A DNA stretch of 64,000 nucleotides from assembly GCA_030692685.1 (NCBI GenBank), contig JAUXZO010000081.1, positions 50,937 to 114,936 of the forward strand, written 5' to 3'. The first letter of the stretch is position 1. Each line of letters opens with the position of its first letter. Positions 1 through 8,836 of this stretch are shown here, one piece after another. The DNA is from Acidovorax sp. Lineage in GTDB: Bacteria > Pseudomonadota > Gammaproteobacteria > Burkholderiales > Burkholderiaceae_C. A program made the translations under genes and the position numbers. The notes under the pieces are model-generated. The model had not been told where the DNA came from, did no database searches, and was given only the letters and a program-made list of their open reading frames with translations.

Positions 1-57
1 CCCAGCGCCCCGGTGATGAATTTTCACGTACAAGGCAGCAGCGTGCACTTGGGCTGA
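1..57 (+). CDS. C-terminal end of an unidentified gene (partial)
   Basis: The first 19 codons of the window read through in frame 1 to a TGA at 55-57, giving a tail that ends in VQGSSVHLG. The remainder lies outside the window and the family cannot be recognised. The call rests on an open frame running from the edge and the absence of any other gene before the next start at 144. Confidence 0.35.
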   Translation, partial: PSAPVMNFHVQGSSVHLG

Positions 58-143
58 TTCGGCTGGTCCGTTGCGCCAGAGCCGCTTGCGATTGCCGGGC
101 AATGAACGCCTTAACCGCAAAACACAACAACAGGAGACACAAC

Positions 144-2693
144 ATGGCATGGATAAAGCGGACAGCCGTTGGGCTGGTGGTGGCAGTGCTGCTGGCGGGC
201 ACTGGCGCTGCGGTGTACGTGCAGCGCAGCTTTGCGGTGGTGGACGGAAAGCTCAGTGTGGCGGGCTTGCGTGATGTGGTGCGTGTGCAGCGCGACGGCG
301 CGGACGTGACCCACATCCGCGCTCAAACCCCGCAAGACGTTTGGTTTGCCATGGGTTTTGTGCACGCGCAGGAGCGCACTTGGCAGCTGGAGTTCAACCG
401 CCGGGTGATGCACGGCCAGTTGTCCGAGGTGTTTGGTGAGGCCACGGTCGAGACCGACAAGCTCATGCGCTCGCTCGACATCATGGGCGCGGCCCGGCGC
501 CAGTACAACGGCCTGCCGCTGTATGCCAAAGAAGCCTTGCAGGCTTACAGCCAGGGCATACACGCCTTTCACAAAGACCGCCCGCAGGCGCTGTCGCCCG
601 AGTTCCATGTGCTGGGTGTCAAGCCCGGCGGCGACGCGGGCGCCGTGTGGGAGCCAGAAGACAGCGTGGGCTGGGCGCTGATGATGGCGCTGGACCTGGG
701 CGGCAACTGGGGCAACGAGTTTGCGCGCTTGTCGGTTGCCAAGACGCTGGACACCGACCGCCTGTGGCAGCTGATGCCGCCATACCCGGGCGAGCCGCCT
801 GCAGCATCGGCGGACCTGGCTGCGCTGTACCGCCAATTGGGCGTGTACCGCGCAGGCGGCGCTCCACCGTCAGCCATGGCACCCGGCGCAGCAGACCAAG
901 CCGATGCAGCCACCGCACCTGCGAGCAGCCGCCAGGGCCCACTGTCCCGGCAGATCAGCGCGGGCATGCTCGCCTGGTCCGATGAACTCGCCCGCAACGC
1001 GGGCACCAACGACGGCAAGGGCAGCAACAACTGGGTGCTGGCGGGCACCCGCACGGTCAGCGGCAAACCGCTGCTCGCCAACGACCCGCACCTGGGGCTG
1101 TCTGCGCCCGCCATCTGGTACTTTGCCGGCATGCAGTCGCCCGCCGGAAAGGCGTCTGACGGAACCCCCATTGGCGCCATCGACGCGGTGGGCGCCACCT
1201 TGCCCGGCCTGCCGTTTGTGGTGCTGGGGCGCACCGACCGCGTGGCCTGGGGCTTTACCAACACCGGCCCCGATGTGCAGGACTTGTACCTGGAGCAGAT
1301 CAACCCCGCCGATGCCTCTCAGTACCGAACGCCCGAGGGCTGGGCGCCTTTTGCCGTGCGCACCGAGACCATCCGTGTCAAAGGCGCTGCAGACGTGGTG
1401 CTTAAGGCGCGCAGCACCCGGCATGGCCCGGTGTTGAGCGATGCGCAGAAGTCCCATGCCGAGGTGCTGGACCTGGGCAAATACGTGCTGGCGCTGCGCT
1501 GGACGGCGCTCGACGCCGACAACCAGACGGTGCTGGCGGGGCTGCAAACCAACCAGGCCCAGTCGGTGGATGAGCTGTTTCAGGCACTGTCGCACTACCA
1601 CTCGCCCATGCAAAGCGTGGTGGCCGCCGATGACCAGGGCAACATCCGCTTCAAGGCCGTGGGCCGTGTGCCGCTGCGCGATGCCGCCAACGACATTCGG
1701 GGCGTAGCGCCATCTCCCGGCTGGGATCCCCGCTACGACTGGAAGGGCTGGTTGGCGTATGACCAGACCCCGCAGGATGACGGCGGTGCCAAAGGCTGGG
1801 TGGCAACCGCCAATCAGCGCATCACGGCACCAGGCTATTCGCACTACCTCACACAGGACTGGGCGCTACCTTACCGCTATGAGCGCATTGCACAGCTGAT
1901 TGAAGCGACGGAAAAACACGATGCCCAAACTATGCAGGCCATCCACAGCGACGTGACATCGCTCGCCACGCGCCGCCTGTTGCCGTACCTTTTGCAAGCG
2001 CAAGCTACACATCCGCTCGCTGCGGCGGCACAAGCGCAGCTCAAGGAGTTTGATGGCGTGATGGATGCACAGAGAGCCGCGCCCCTGGTGTTTGCCGCGT
2101 GGACGGACGAGCTGGCCCGCGGCCTGATCATTCCGCGCATTGGCGAAGAGCGGTTTACCGCCACCTATGGCAAGCGTGACTACCGTGCGGGCATTGAAGG
2201 CATGCTGGAGCGCAACGACAACTGGTGGTGCCAGCCCACATCCTGCGCCGACCAATCCGCTGCAGCCTTCACCCGCGCGCTGGACCGCCTGCAGGCCTCT
2301 TATGGTGCAGACCCGGCGCAATGGCGCTGGGGTGCAGCCCACCCGGCGCTCAGCGCACACCGACCTTTTGGCAATGTGGCCGCGCTGGCCCGGTTCTTTG
2401 ATGTGAGCGTGCCGTCGCATGGCGACTCGTACACCGTCAACGTGGGGCAGTACAACGCAGGCGAGGCCAAGGGCCCATTTGTGAACCGGCACGCGGCATC
2501 TCTGCGGGCGGTGTACGACCTGGCGGACCTGGAGCAATCCCGTTTCATCTACCAGACCGGTCAGAGTGGGCTGGTGTTTTCTCCCCGCTACCGCGACATG
2601 AGCACCACCTGGGCCCAGACCGGCTACCGTGCCTTGCAACGCCAGCCCGTCCGATGGGCGCGCGAGCTGACGCTGGCACCCGCAAACCCCTGA
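144..2693 (+). CDS. Penicillin acylase family Ntn hydrolase
   Basis: A protein of 849 residues from ATG 144, chosen because AGGAGA at 132-137 precedes it; an in-frame ATG at 102 has no such site. Residues 1-30 form a signal peptide or anchor (KR, then a run of V/L/A), so it acts in the periplasm. The family makes one precursor that is cut into alpha and beta chains; the beta chain begins with the catalytic Ser. Here that is Ser about 294 in GSNNWVLAG, followed by LLANDPHLG, a typical beta-chain start. Length fits the family (about 750-850). These enzymes cleave amide bonds of beta-lactam side chains, acyl-homoserine lactones or similar acyl amides; the substrate cannot be told from sequence. 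The asparaginase gene follows 43 bp downstream, probably co-transcribed. Confidence 0.85.
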   Translation: MAWIKRTAVGLVVAVLLAGTGAAVYVQRSFAVVDGKLSVAGLRDVVRVQRDGADVTHIRAQTPQDVWFAMGFVHAQERTWQLEFNRRVMHGQLSEVFGEATVETDKLMRSLDIMGAARRQYNGLPLYAKEALQAYSQGIHAFHKDRPQALSPEFHVLGVKPGGDAGAVWEPEDSVGWALMMALDLGGNWGNEFARLSVAKTLDTDRLWQLMPPYPGEPPAASADLAALYRQLGVYRAGGAPPSAMAPGAADQADAATAPASSRQGPLSRQISAGMLAWSDELARNAGTNDGKGSNNWVLAGTRTVSGKPLLANDPHLGLSAPAIWYFAGMQSPAGKASDGTPIGAIDAVGATLPGLPFVVLGRTDRVAWGFTNTGPDVQDLYLEQINPADASQYRTPEGWAPFAVRTETIRVKGAADVVLKARSTRHGPVLSDAQKSHAEVLDLGKYVLALRWTALDADNQTVLAGLQTNQAQSVDELFQALSHYHSPMQSVVAADDQGNIRFKAVGRVPLRDAANDIRGVAPSPGWDPRYDWKGWLAYDQTPQDDGGAKGWVATANQRITAPGYSHYLTQDWALPYRYERIAQLIEATEKHDAQTMQAIHSDVTSLATRRLLPYLLQAQATHPLAAAAQAQLKEFDGVMDAQRAAPLVFAAWTDELARGLIIPRIGEERFTATYGKRDYRAGIEGMLERNDNWWCQPTSCADQSAAAFTRALDRLQASYGADPAQWRWGAAHPALSAHRPFGNVAALARFFDVSVPSHGDSYTVNVGQYNAGEAKGPFVNRHAASLRAVYDLADLEQSRFIYQTGQSGLVFSPRYRDMSTTWAQTGYRALQRQPVRWARELTLAPANP

Positions 2694-2736
2694 ATCGCCT
2701 AAGCCCGCTGAACCCCCTGAACCGCAACAAACTTTT

Positions 2737-3762
2737 ATGACGACGCAATTTGTGCCCTTGTTTGAAGTCACGCGCGGAGACCTGGTGGAATGCCAACACT
2801 GGGGTGCAGTGGCCGTGACCAACCGGGATGGCAAGGTGCTGGCCCGGGTCGGCGACCCATACACCGTCACCTTCACGCGCTCCACCATCAAGGCTTTTCA
2901 GGCGCTGCCGTTCATGCAGTCGGGCGGCGCCCGTGCGCTGGGCTGGGGTGCGGCCGACCTGGCGTTGCTGTGCGCCAGCCACAACGGCGAGCCCATGCAT
3001 GTAGAACAGGTGGATCGCATGCTGGGCAGTGTGGACCTGACGTACAAAGCCTTGCGCTGCGGTTGCCATGTGCCCATGTTTGCTGCCATGGGCTTGCCCG
3101 GGCTCGCGCTTCCCACTGGGTTTGTGGCCGATGAGCGCCACAACAACTGCAGCGGCAAACACGCAGGTTTTGCAGCGTATTGCGTGCTGCAGGGGCTGCC
3201 GCAGGATGACCATCTGGCGCCCAGCCATCCGCTGCAAGTGGCCATCCGTGACCGCGTGGCCCAGGCCGTGGGGATGTCGCCGCAGGATTTGGCGGTGGGC
3301 ACCGATGGGTGTTCGGCGCCCAACTACGCGATGCCGCTGGCCCACCTGGCGCGTGGCTACGCACGCCTCGCGGGTGGTGCGCCCAACACCGATCTGGATG
3401 AAAGCCTGACCCAGCTGGCCGACGCCATGGTTGCCCGCCCCGAGCTGGGCTCTGGCACCGGCCGGCACGACCAGGATTTCATGCGGGTGGGCCGGGGCGA
3501 CTGGGTGTCCAAAACCGGCGCTGATGGCGTGCAGGTGGTGGGCAGCCGCAGCCGCGGCGAGGCGTTTTCGCTCAAGATCATGGACGGCAACATGGTGGCG
3601 CAGGTGGCCGCTGCGGTCGAGGTGATGGACCAGCTGGGCTGGCTGGACGGCGCTCAGCGCGAGGCCCTGGCACGCCGCAGGGCGTCTGACATCGTGAACG
3701 CGCGTGGGCTGCGCGTGGGCGGGCGGCGGGCGGTGTTTACGCTGGAACGTGCAGGGGCTTGA
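2737..3762 (+). CDS. L-asparaginase II family protein
   Basis: A 341-residue protein of the asparaginase II family (Pfam Asparaginase_II, the Rhizobium etli ReAV type, unrelated to E. coli AnsA/AnsB). The family hydrolyses asparagine to aspartate and ammonia. Visible motifs are the Ser/Lys stretch RSTIKAFQALP near residue 48, the Cys motif NNCSGKHAGF near 138, DGCSAPNYAMPL near 190, and a C-terminal Lys region VSKTGADGVQ. Length matches the family. No signal peptide is seen, so it is probably cytoplasmic. It follows the acylase by 43 bp, which suggests one amide-hydrolysing operon. Confidence 0.85.
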   Translation: MTTQFVPLFEVTRGDLVECQHWGAVAVTNRDGKVLARVGDPYTVTFTRSTIKAFQALPFMQSGGARALGWGAADLALLCASHNGEPMHVEQVDRMLGSVDLTYKALRCGCHVPMFAAMGLPGLALPTGFVADERHNNCSGKHAGFAAYCVLQGLPQDDHLAPSHPLQVAIRDRVAQAVGMSPQDLAVGTDGCSAPNYAMPLAHLARGYARLAGGAPNTDLDESLTQLADAMVARPELGSGTGRHDQDFMRVGRGDWVSKTGADGVQVVGSRSRGEAFSLKIMDGNMVAQVAAAVEVMDQLGWLDGAQREALARRRASDIVNARGLRVGGRRAVFTLERAGA

Positions 3763-3831
3763 GGTCGGGTGCTGCTTTCACGCACAAGACCTCCAAATCG
3801 CGGACTAAGTGGCTGTAGCTGAAAAAATATA

Positions 3832-3885
3832 AGCCAAAAGTGCCTCTAGCGCTTTACTGGTAAGCGTTAGCAGCTATAAATACAG
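3832..3885 (+). repeat. Dispersed hairpin repeat, type A, copy 1
   Basis: About 54 bp containing GCCTCTAGCGCTTTACTG and then GTAAGCGTTAGCAGCTAT, which can fold as a hairpin (AGCGCTT against AAGCGTT). A near copy lies in opposite orientation at 15278-15336. The repeat runs into the 3' end of the L,D-transpeptidase gene and supplies its stop codon and last few codons. Confidence 0.7.
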
Positions 3886-4588
3886 AAGCAAATGGCTCTG
3901 TATCGGGCAAGACATACACCACGCCCGGTGCCTTGCCCAACAGCGGGGCAATGAGCTGGTTGTAGAACGCCTCGGGCGCATTCACGCAGCCGTAGCTGAT
4001 GCGCTTGTCGCGGGCGCCCGGGCTGGCCAACCGCTGCAGCCTGCGCTCGGACGCGCTCACGCTGCGCACCCGGTGCAGTGATACCGCAGAGTCGTAGTCA
4101 ATCCACACAATGTCATCGCCACGCAGGTTTCGGCCGGGTTCGGTCACAAAACGACCCGCGGGTGTGGTGCGCTCGTCCGGTCGAATCTGAGATATCGGGC
4201 GCGTGCCGATGTCGGGTGCCGACCGGTCGCCAAGCGCTGCGCCCAGCAACACCGGCGCGCTGCCCAGCCATTGCCCGCGCGCCGAAAACACGTGGATGCG
4301 TGCCGCAGGTTTGTCGATGACGGCAAACGGCATGCCCTGGTGGTCTGCCGTGTCTGTGGCCCAGTGCACCAGTTTTTGGGCGTTGATCGATGCCTCGGCG
4401 GATGGCCAAGCACCACCTGCAGCTGCCCCGGTACCGGGGCTTGCAGTGGCAACCGGTGTGAACAAGGCGCTGCACACCGTGGCTGCAGCGCCTGCCATCA
4501 GGCGGCGGCGCAGCAGGTTGAACTGCGTGGATGAGGAGCGGAGGGTGCGGGTCACGGTGTAATTGGGGAGATCAGCAGGTGGAGCCAT
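3854..4588 (-). CDS. L,D-transpeptidase (ErfK/YbiS/YcfS/YnhG family)
   Basis: A protein of up to 244 residues. Near residues 28-50 there is an arginine-rich stretch, RRRLMAGAAATVCSAL, that looks like a signal peptide (possibly Tat-like), so the enzyme should act in the periplasm on peptidoglycan. The catalytic motif is SYGCVNAPEAFYNQL, the family's S-x-G-C motif, with a His in SLHRV upstream. The family's final Arg is Asn here (GCVN), a variation seen in some members. The start is uncertain: ATG 4588 or an internal start nearer the arginines. The C-terminus (residues after FIAAN) is encoded by a dispersed repeat, so the natural end may have been altered. Confidence 0.75.
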   Translation of the reverse strand: MAPPADLPNYTVTRTLRSSSTQFNLLRRRLMAGAAATVCSALFTPVATASPGTGAAAGGAWPSAEASINAQKLVHWATDTADHQGMPFAVIDKPAARIHVFSARGQWLGSAPVLLGAALGDRSAPDIGTRPISQIRPDERTTPAGRFVTEPGRNLRGDDIVWIDYDSAVSLHRVRSVSASERRLQRLASPGARDKRISYGCVNAPEAFYNQLIAPLLGKAPGVVYVLPDTEPFASVFIAANAYQ

Positions 4589-4671
4589 CGTACCGGTTTG
4601 CGGTGGCGGCCAATGCCCCCAATAATGCCCATACCCGCGACTACGGCGGAGCTCTGTGCTCCGAACCCGCC

Positions 4672-5385
4672 ATGTTTGATCGCCTTCGCAAAGCCCTTCA
4701 CCCGTCGGGCGGTTCTTCTGCCACCAAGCCGGTCTCCAACCAGGAGGTTGCGCGCTGGGCCGCTGCGCAGCGGCTTGCTATCGTGGTGCAGGCCACCGAA
4801 GGGCATTTTGATCTGGGAGGCGAGCTGAGCGGACACGCGTGGCGGCTGGAATCTGGAACGGCCACACGCGACTATGTGCGAGGCTTTGAGCTGCGCGGCC
4901 GCGCCGACATGGGCGCTGACCCAGACGCGGCGGTGATGGTGCTCAACCGCCCCTTGCAGGAGGCCCTGGAAGGCACCGCTTACGACGCCATCACCGACAC
5001 GTTGCAGACCACGGTCGATGCCAGCCTGCCCGAAGAAATGCGCTGGCTTGCAATGTATGAGGAGGTGACCTGGCCTGAGTTGCCTACCTCATTTCGGCGC
5101 CACTTTGCCGTGGTGGCCGAGCGCATCGAAACCGCGCAGCGGTGGATCCATGCACCGGTGGTGTCGCAGTTGCTCAACATTGTGGAAGGTGCGGGAGGTG
5201 CTGCCCGGGCGGAATCACCGTTGCTGCTGATGCTGGCGCGGGGCAAGGTCTACCTGCGCATGGAACACACGCGGCGCAGCCTGCCAGAGATCGCCCAGGC
5301 CACGCAGGTGCTGCTGGCTGCGGCGCAGGGGGCCTTGCAGAACTTGCCTCCACCGCAGCTATCGCAGGCGCCGGATTCGGCCTGA
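4672..5385 (+). CDS. Hypothetical protein, 237 residues
   Basis: I do not recognise the family. The start chosen is ATG 4672 (MFDRLRKALHPSGG), because upstream codons overlap the divergent transpeptidase gene and look unlike protein. The product is soluble with no signal peptide; it has a central stretch that may bind a ligand (FDLGGELSGHAWRLESG) and an Ala-rich C-terminus. It is divergent from the transpeptidase gene and followed by a dispersed repeat, so it is probably monocistronic. Confidence 0.6.
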   Translation: MFDRLRKALHPSGGSSATKPVSNQEVARWAAAQRLAIVVQATEGHFDLGGELSGHAWRLESGTATRDYVRGFELRGRADMGADPDAAVMVLNRPLQEALEGTAYDAITDTLQTTVDASLPEEMRWLAMYEEVTWPELPTSFRRHFAVVAERIETAQRWIHAPVVSQLLNIVEGAGGAARAESPLLLMLARGKVYLRMEHTRRSLPEIAQATQVLLAAAQGALQNLPPPQLSQAPDSA

Positions 5386-5422
5386 GGCAAGAGGCTGTGG
5401 CCCTTGCAACTGGCGCGGGTAA

Positions 5423-5512
5423 CGCCAGTGCCACCGTGGAACTGGCTTTGCCAGGCCACTGGTGGCGTCTCCCTCTGGGGGAAGGCGCGTAGCGCCTCAG
5501 GGGGAGCCTTTA
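5423..5512. repeat. Dispersed intergenic repeat, type B, copy 1
   Basis: A ~90-bp element with nested inverted repeats: CTGGCTTTGCCAG, then CCCTCTGGGGGAAGG and GGCGCGTAGCGCC, ending TCAGGGGGAGC. A closely matching copy lies at 63533-63622. It sits between convergent genes and could double as a terminator. Confidence 0.75.
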
Positions 5513-6784
5513 ACTACCGCGCGTAATAGGCACGCCCGCATCGCGGCCGTAGCTGCCGTACTTGCCCAGCTCCCACTTCGCGATGGCGTTGCGGTGCACT
5601 TCGTCCGGGCCGTCTGCAAAACGCAGGGTGCGGGCCTGGGCGTAGGCCGACGCCAGCGGGAAATCGTCACACATGCCGCCGCCACCATGCACCTGCATGG
5701 CCCAGTCAATCACCTGGCAGGCCATGCTGGGTGCCACCACCTTGATCATGGCGATTTCGGTCTTGGCAACCTTGTTGCCCGCCACGTCCATCAACCAGGC
5801 GGCCTTCAGGGTCAGCAGGCGGGCCATGTCGATCTTGCAACGCGCTTCAGCGATGCGTTCTTGCGTCACGGTCTGCTGGGCCACACTTTTGCCGAAGGCG
5901 ATGCGCGAGCTGGCGCGCTTGCACATCAGTTCCAGCGCGCGCTCGGCCAGGCCAATCAGCCGCATGCAGTGGTGAATGCGGCCAGGGCCAAGGCGGCCTT
6001 GGGCGATTTCGAAGCCCCGGCCTTCGCCTAGCAGAATGTTGGTGACCGGCACGCGCACGTTCTCAAACGTCATCTCCACGTGGCCGTGGGGTGCGTCGTC
6101 GTAACCCAGCACATTGAGCGGGCGGATGATGGTGATGCCCTTGGCGTCTGCCGGTACCAGCACCATGCTTTGCTGCGAATGGCGAGGCGCGTCAGCGTCG
6201 GTTTTGCCCATGGTGATGAACACGGAGCAGCGCGGGTCGGCCGCGCCGGAGATCCACCACTTGCGGCCGTTGATGACGTATTCATCGCCATCGCGCTCGA
6301 TGCGGGTTTCGATGTTGGTTGCGTCGCTGGAGGCCACGTCGGGTTCGGTCATCGCAAAGGCCGATCGGATCTTGCCTTCGAGCAGGGGTTTGAGCCAGCG
6401 GGCCTTGTTGGCATCGTCACCATAGCGGGCAATGGTTTCCATGTTGCCGGTGTCGGGTGCGGAGCAGTTGAACACCTCGCTGGACCATGGCACACGGCCC
6501 ATGATTTCAGCCAGCGGTGCGTATTCCTGGTTGGTCAGGCCTGCGCCGGTGTAGCCCGAGGCCGCAGCGCTGTCGACGGGCAAGAACAGGTTCCACAACC
6601 CCGCAGCCTGCGCCTTGGGTTTGAGGTTCTCAATGGTGTTCAGGGCCGTCCAGCGTTTGCCAGCCACGGTGTTGGCCGCCAGTTCGTTCTTGTACGAAGC
6701 CTCATTGGGGTAAATGTGGTCGTCCATGAACTGGAGCAGCTTGGCCTGCAGTTCCTTGGTCTTGGGGGAGTAATCAAAGTCCAT
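5510..6784 (-). CDS. Acyl-CoA dehydrogenase family protein (ACAD10/11-like)
   Basis: A 424-residue flavoprotein. ACAD features are visible: [16 protein letters not shown] (flavin/substrate loop), [30 protein letters not shown], and the C-terminal [16 protein letters not shown] region. Sequence style and the neighbour (a phosphotransferase encoded 48 bp upstream on the same strand) match the ACAD10/ACAD11 arrangement. In that arrangement a kinase phosphorylates 4-hydroxyacyl-CoA and the ACAD-like enzyme completes its conversion, as in Pseudomonas LvaA/LvaC. The precise substrate is inference. Confidence 0.85.
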   Translation of the reverse strand: MDFDYSPKTKELQAKLLQFMDDHIYPNEASYKNELAANTVAGKRWTALNTIENLKPKAQAAGLWNLFLPVDSAAASGYTGAGLTNQEYAPLAEIMGRVPWSSEVFNCSAPDTGNMETIARYGDDANKARWLKPLLEGKIRSAFAMTEPDVASSDATNIETRIERDGDEYVINGRKWWISGAADPRCSVFITMGKTDADAPRHSQQSMVLVPADAKGITIIRPLNVLGYDDAPHGHVEMTFENVRVPVTNILLGEGRGFEIAQGRLGPGRIHHCMRLIGLAERALELMCKRASSRIAFGKSVAQQTVTQERIAEARCKIDMARLLTLKAAWLMDVAGNKVAKTEIAMIKVVAPSMACQVIDWAMQVHGGGGMCDDFPLASAYAQARTLRFADGPDEVHRNAIAKWELGKYGSYGRDAGVPITRGS

Positions 6785-6832
6785 GGGGGTCTCCGTCTAA
6801 AAATCAGGGGTGTCGTTGTGCGGGGCGTAGAT

Positions 6833-7918
6833 TCAGCCGCGTTGCGCGAACGACCAGGCCAGTTGCGCCATGGGCCGCGCGGTGTCGCCCGAGGCCTTGG
6901 CCTGTGCGCTGGAGGCGGTGCCTGCCTCTACGCGTTTGGCAATGCCTTGCAGAATGGCCGCGATGCGGAACATGTTGTAGGCCAGGTAAAAGTTCCAGTC
7001 CGCACGCAGCGCATCTGGCGTGGTGATACCGGTGCGTTCGCAGTAGGCGCGGATATAGCTTTCTTCGTCGGGAATCCCCAGCGCCACCAAGTCCTGGCCT
7101 GCAATGCCACGGCCCATCGCCGCCGGAATGTGCCAGCTCATGCAGTGGTAGCTGAAGTCGGCCAAGGGGTGGCCCAGTGTGGACAGCTCCCAGTCCAGCA
7201 CGGCAATGACGCGCGGCTCGGTGGGGTGGAACATGAGGTTGTCGAGCCGGTAGTCACCATGCACGATGGACACATGGCCTTCGTCGCGCGCACTGGCGGG
7301 CATGTGGGCGGGCAGCCACTCCATCAGCCGGTCCATCTCGTCGATGGGCTGCGTGACCGACGCTACATACTGTTTGCTCCAGCGGCCAATCTGGCGGTCG
7401 AAATAGTTGCCTGGCTTGCCGTAGCTGGCAAGACCCCGGTCTGCAAATTTGACGGTGTGCAGCGCGGCAATCACGCGGTTCATCTCGTTGTAGATGGCGC
7501 CGCGCTCAGCCTGCGTCATGCCAGGCAGAGACTGGTCCCACAGCACGCGGCCCTGCATGCATTCCATGATGTAGAAGGCGCGGCCAATCACCGATTCGTC
7601 CTCGCACAGCACGTGCATGCGGGGCACGGGCACTTCGGTGCCATACAGACCGCTCATCACCGCAAACTCACGCTCAATCGCGTGGGCCGACGGCAAGAGC
7701 TTGGCGACCGGTCCGGGTTTGGACCGCATGACATAACTCATCGACGGAGTAATGAGCTTGTACGTGGGGTTGGACTGCCCCCCTTTGAACATTTCTACCG
7801 TCAGTGGCCCGACAAAACCCTGCATGTTCTGTGTGAGCCAAGCGGTCAGTGCATCGATGTCAAAAGCATGCTGATCAGAAACGGGTCGGGTGCCCACGAA
7901 GTGGTCGAAATTACTCAT
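6833..7918 (-). CDS. APH-type phosphotransferase (ACAD10/11 kinase-domain-like, LvaA-like)
   Basis: A 361-residue protein kinase-like phosphotransferase. It shows FKGGQSNPTYKL (nucleotide-binding loop), the Brenner motif SIVHGDYRLDNLMFHP near residue 220, and the metal-binding VIAVLDWELSTLGHPLADF near 240. This subfamily pairs with ACAD-type enzymes; its gene lies directly upstream of the acyl-CoA dehydrogenase gene in the same direction. The likely role is ATP-dependent phosphorylation of a hydroxyacyl-CoA. Antibiotic resistance is not expected. Confidence 0.85.
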   Translation of the reverse strand: MSNFDHFVGTRPVSDQHAFDIDALTAWLTQNMQGFVGPLTVEMFKGGQSNPTYKLITPSMSYVMRSKPGPVAKLLPSAHAIEREFAVMSGLYGTEVPVPRMHVLCEDESVIGRAFYIMECMQGRVLWDQSLPGMTQAERGAIYNEMNRVIAALHTVKFADRGLASYGKPGNYFDRQIGRWSKQYVASVTQPIDEMDRLMEWLPAHMPASARDEGHVSIVHGDYRLDNLMFHPTEPRVIAVLDWELSTLGHPLADFSYHCMSWHIPAAMGRGIAGQDLVALGIPDEESYIRAYCERTGITTPDALRADWNFYLAYNMFRIAAILQGIAKRVEAGTASSAQAKASGDTARPMAQLAWSFAQRG

Positions 7919-7935
7919 GGAGGGGTGCAGGTGTT

Positions 7936-8655
7936 TCAGTTGTCGGTTTCAGCAATGCGCATGAGGGCGTCGCGGTCGCGCACCACCAGGCCGCCCGGTT
8001 CGATGCGGATGGCATCCTCGCGCTCCATGGCCTTGAGTTCCTGGTTCACCCGCTGGCGCGAGGCGCCCAGCAGTTGCGCCAGCTCTTCTTGTGCCAGCTG
8101 CAGCCCAATCCGCATTTCGCTGCCATCCGACAGGCTGGGTATGCCGTAGCTGCGCACCAAGTGCACCAGTTGCTTGGCCAGCCGCGCCCGCAAGGGCAGG
8201 GTGTTGAGGTCTTCCACCAAGCCGTACAGCTGGCGAATGCGCCGCGCATGCAGCCGCAGCATGGCCTCGTAAAACTCCACGTGCGCGGCAAGAATCTTCC
8301 TGAAATCCGCTTTGGCCACACACAGGATGGTGGTGTCGCCATGCGCATAGGCGTCGTGTGTGCGCCGGTCCCCATCGAAGATCGCCACGTCGCCGAACCA
8401 GATGCCTGGCTCCACATACGTCAGCGTGATCTGCTTGCCCGAGATGGACGTGGAACTCACCCGCACTGCGCCCCGGGCGCACGCAATCCACTCCTCGGGC
8501 GGATCGCCGCGTGCGGCGATGAGGCCGCCGTCCTTGTAGCGTTTGACGTATGCACATCGGAGGATGTCGTGGCGTAGTGAAGGTGAGAGTGATGAAAACC
8601 AGCGACCTGAGTTGATCGCTTCACGTTCTTCGATAGTAAGAATCGGGTCGTCCAT
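7936..8655 (-). CDS. Crp/Fnr family transcriptional regulator
   Basis: A 239-residue protein with an N-terminal cyclic-nucleotide-binding-type beta barrel (EPGIWFGDVAIFDGDRRTHDAYAHG) and a C-terminal winged helix: recognition region LAQEELAQLLGASRQRVNQ near residues 190-208. No Cys cluster of the FNR type is present, so it is CRP-like and the effector is unknown. Its gene lies 17 bp upstream of the phosphotransferase gene, so it heads and probably regulates the phosphotransferase/ACAD operon. Confidence 0.85.
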   Translation of the reverse strand: MDDPILTIEEREAINSGRWFSSLSPSLRHDILRCAYVKRYKDGGLIAARGDPPEEWIACARGAVRVSSTSISGKQITLTYVEPGIWFGDVAIFDGDRRTHDAYAHGDTTILCVAKADFRKILAAHVEFYEAMLRLHARRIRQLYGLVEDLNTLPLRARLAKQLVHLVRSYGIPSLSDGSEMRIGLQLAQEELAQLLGASRQRVNQELKAMEREDAIRIEPGGLVVRDRDALMRIAETDN

Positions 8656-8756
8656 GGCCTGTCTTTTGGGTGACTAGTAACAGGCCCATTGTCACGTCAG
8701 GGACCGCCATTCAGCGTCAGGGTTGTCACCTGCGTGTCTGTGCGTTGTCCATGCAA

Positions 8757-8792
8757 AAGGCCCTGCGCGCTGTGGACAGCGCGCAGGGCCTT
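8757..8792 (-). terminator. Hairpin terminator downstream of the enoyl-CoA hydratase gene
   Basis: A perfect 16-bp stem (AAGGCCCTGCGCGCTG) with a 4-base loop. On the minus strand it is followed by TTTTGC. It lies between the hydratase gene and the Crp/Fnr gene, separating the two transcription units. Confidence 0.75.
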
Positions 8793-8836
8793 GAAAGTGT
8801 GGCGATGTGAGGTGCTCAACGTCACCTCAGGGTGGG

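Noticed and set aside
6080..8149. A 689-codon open frame on the plus strand opposite the acyl-CoA dehydrogenase and kinase genes
   Set aside because: It is a GC-driven antisense frame; both minus-strand genes have clear family motifs and the plus product has no domain sense.
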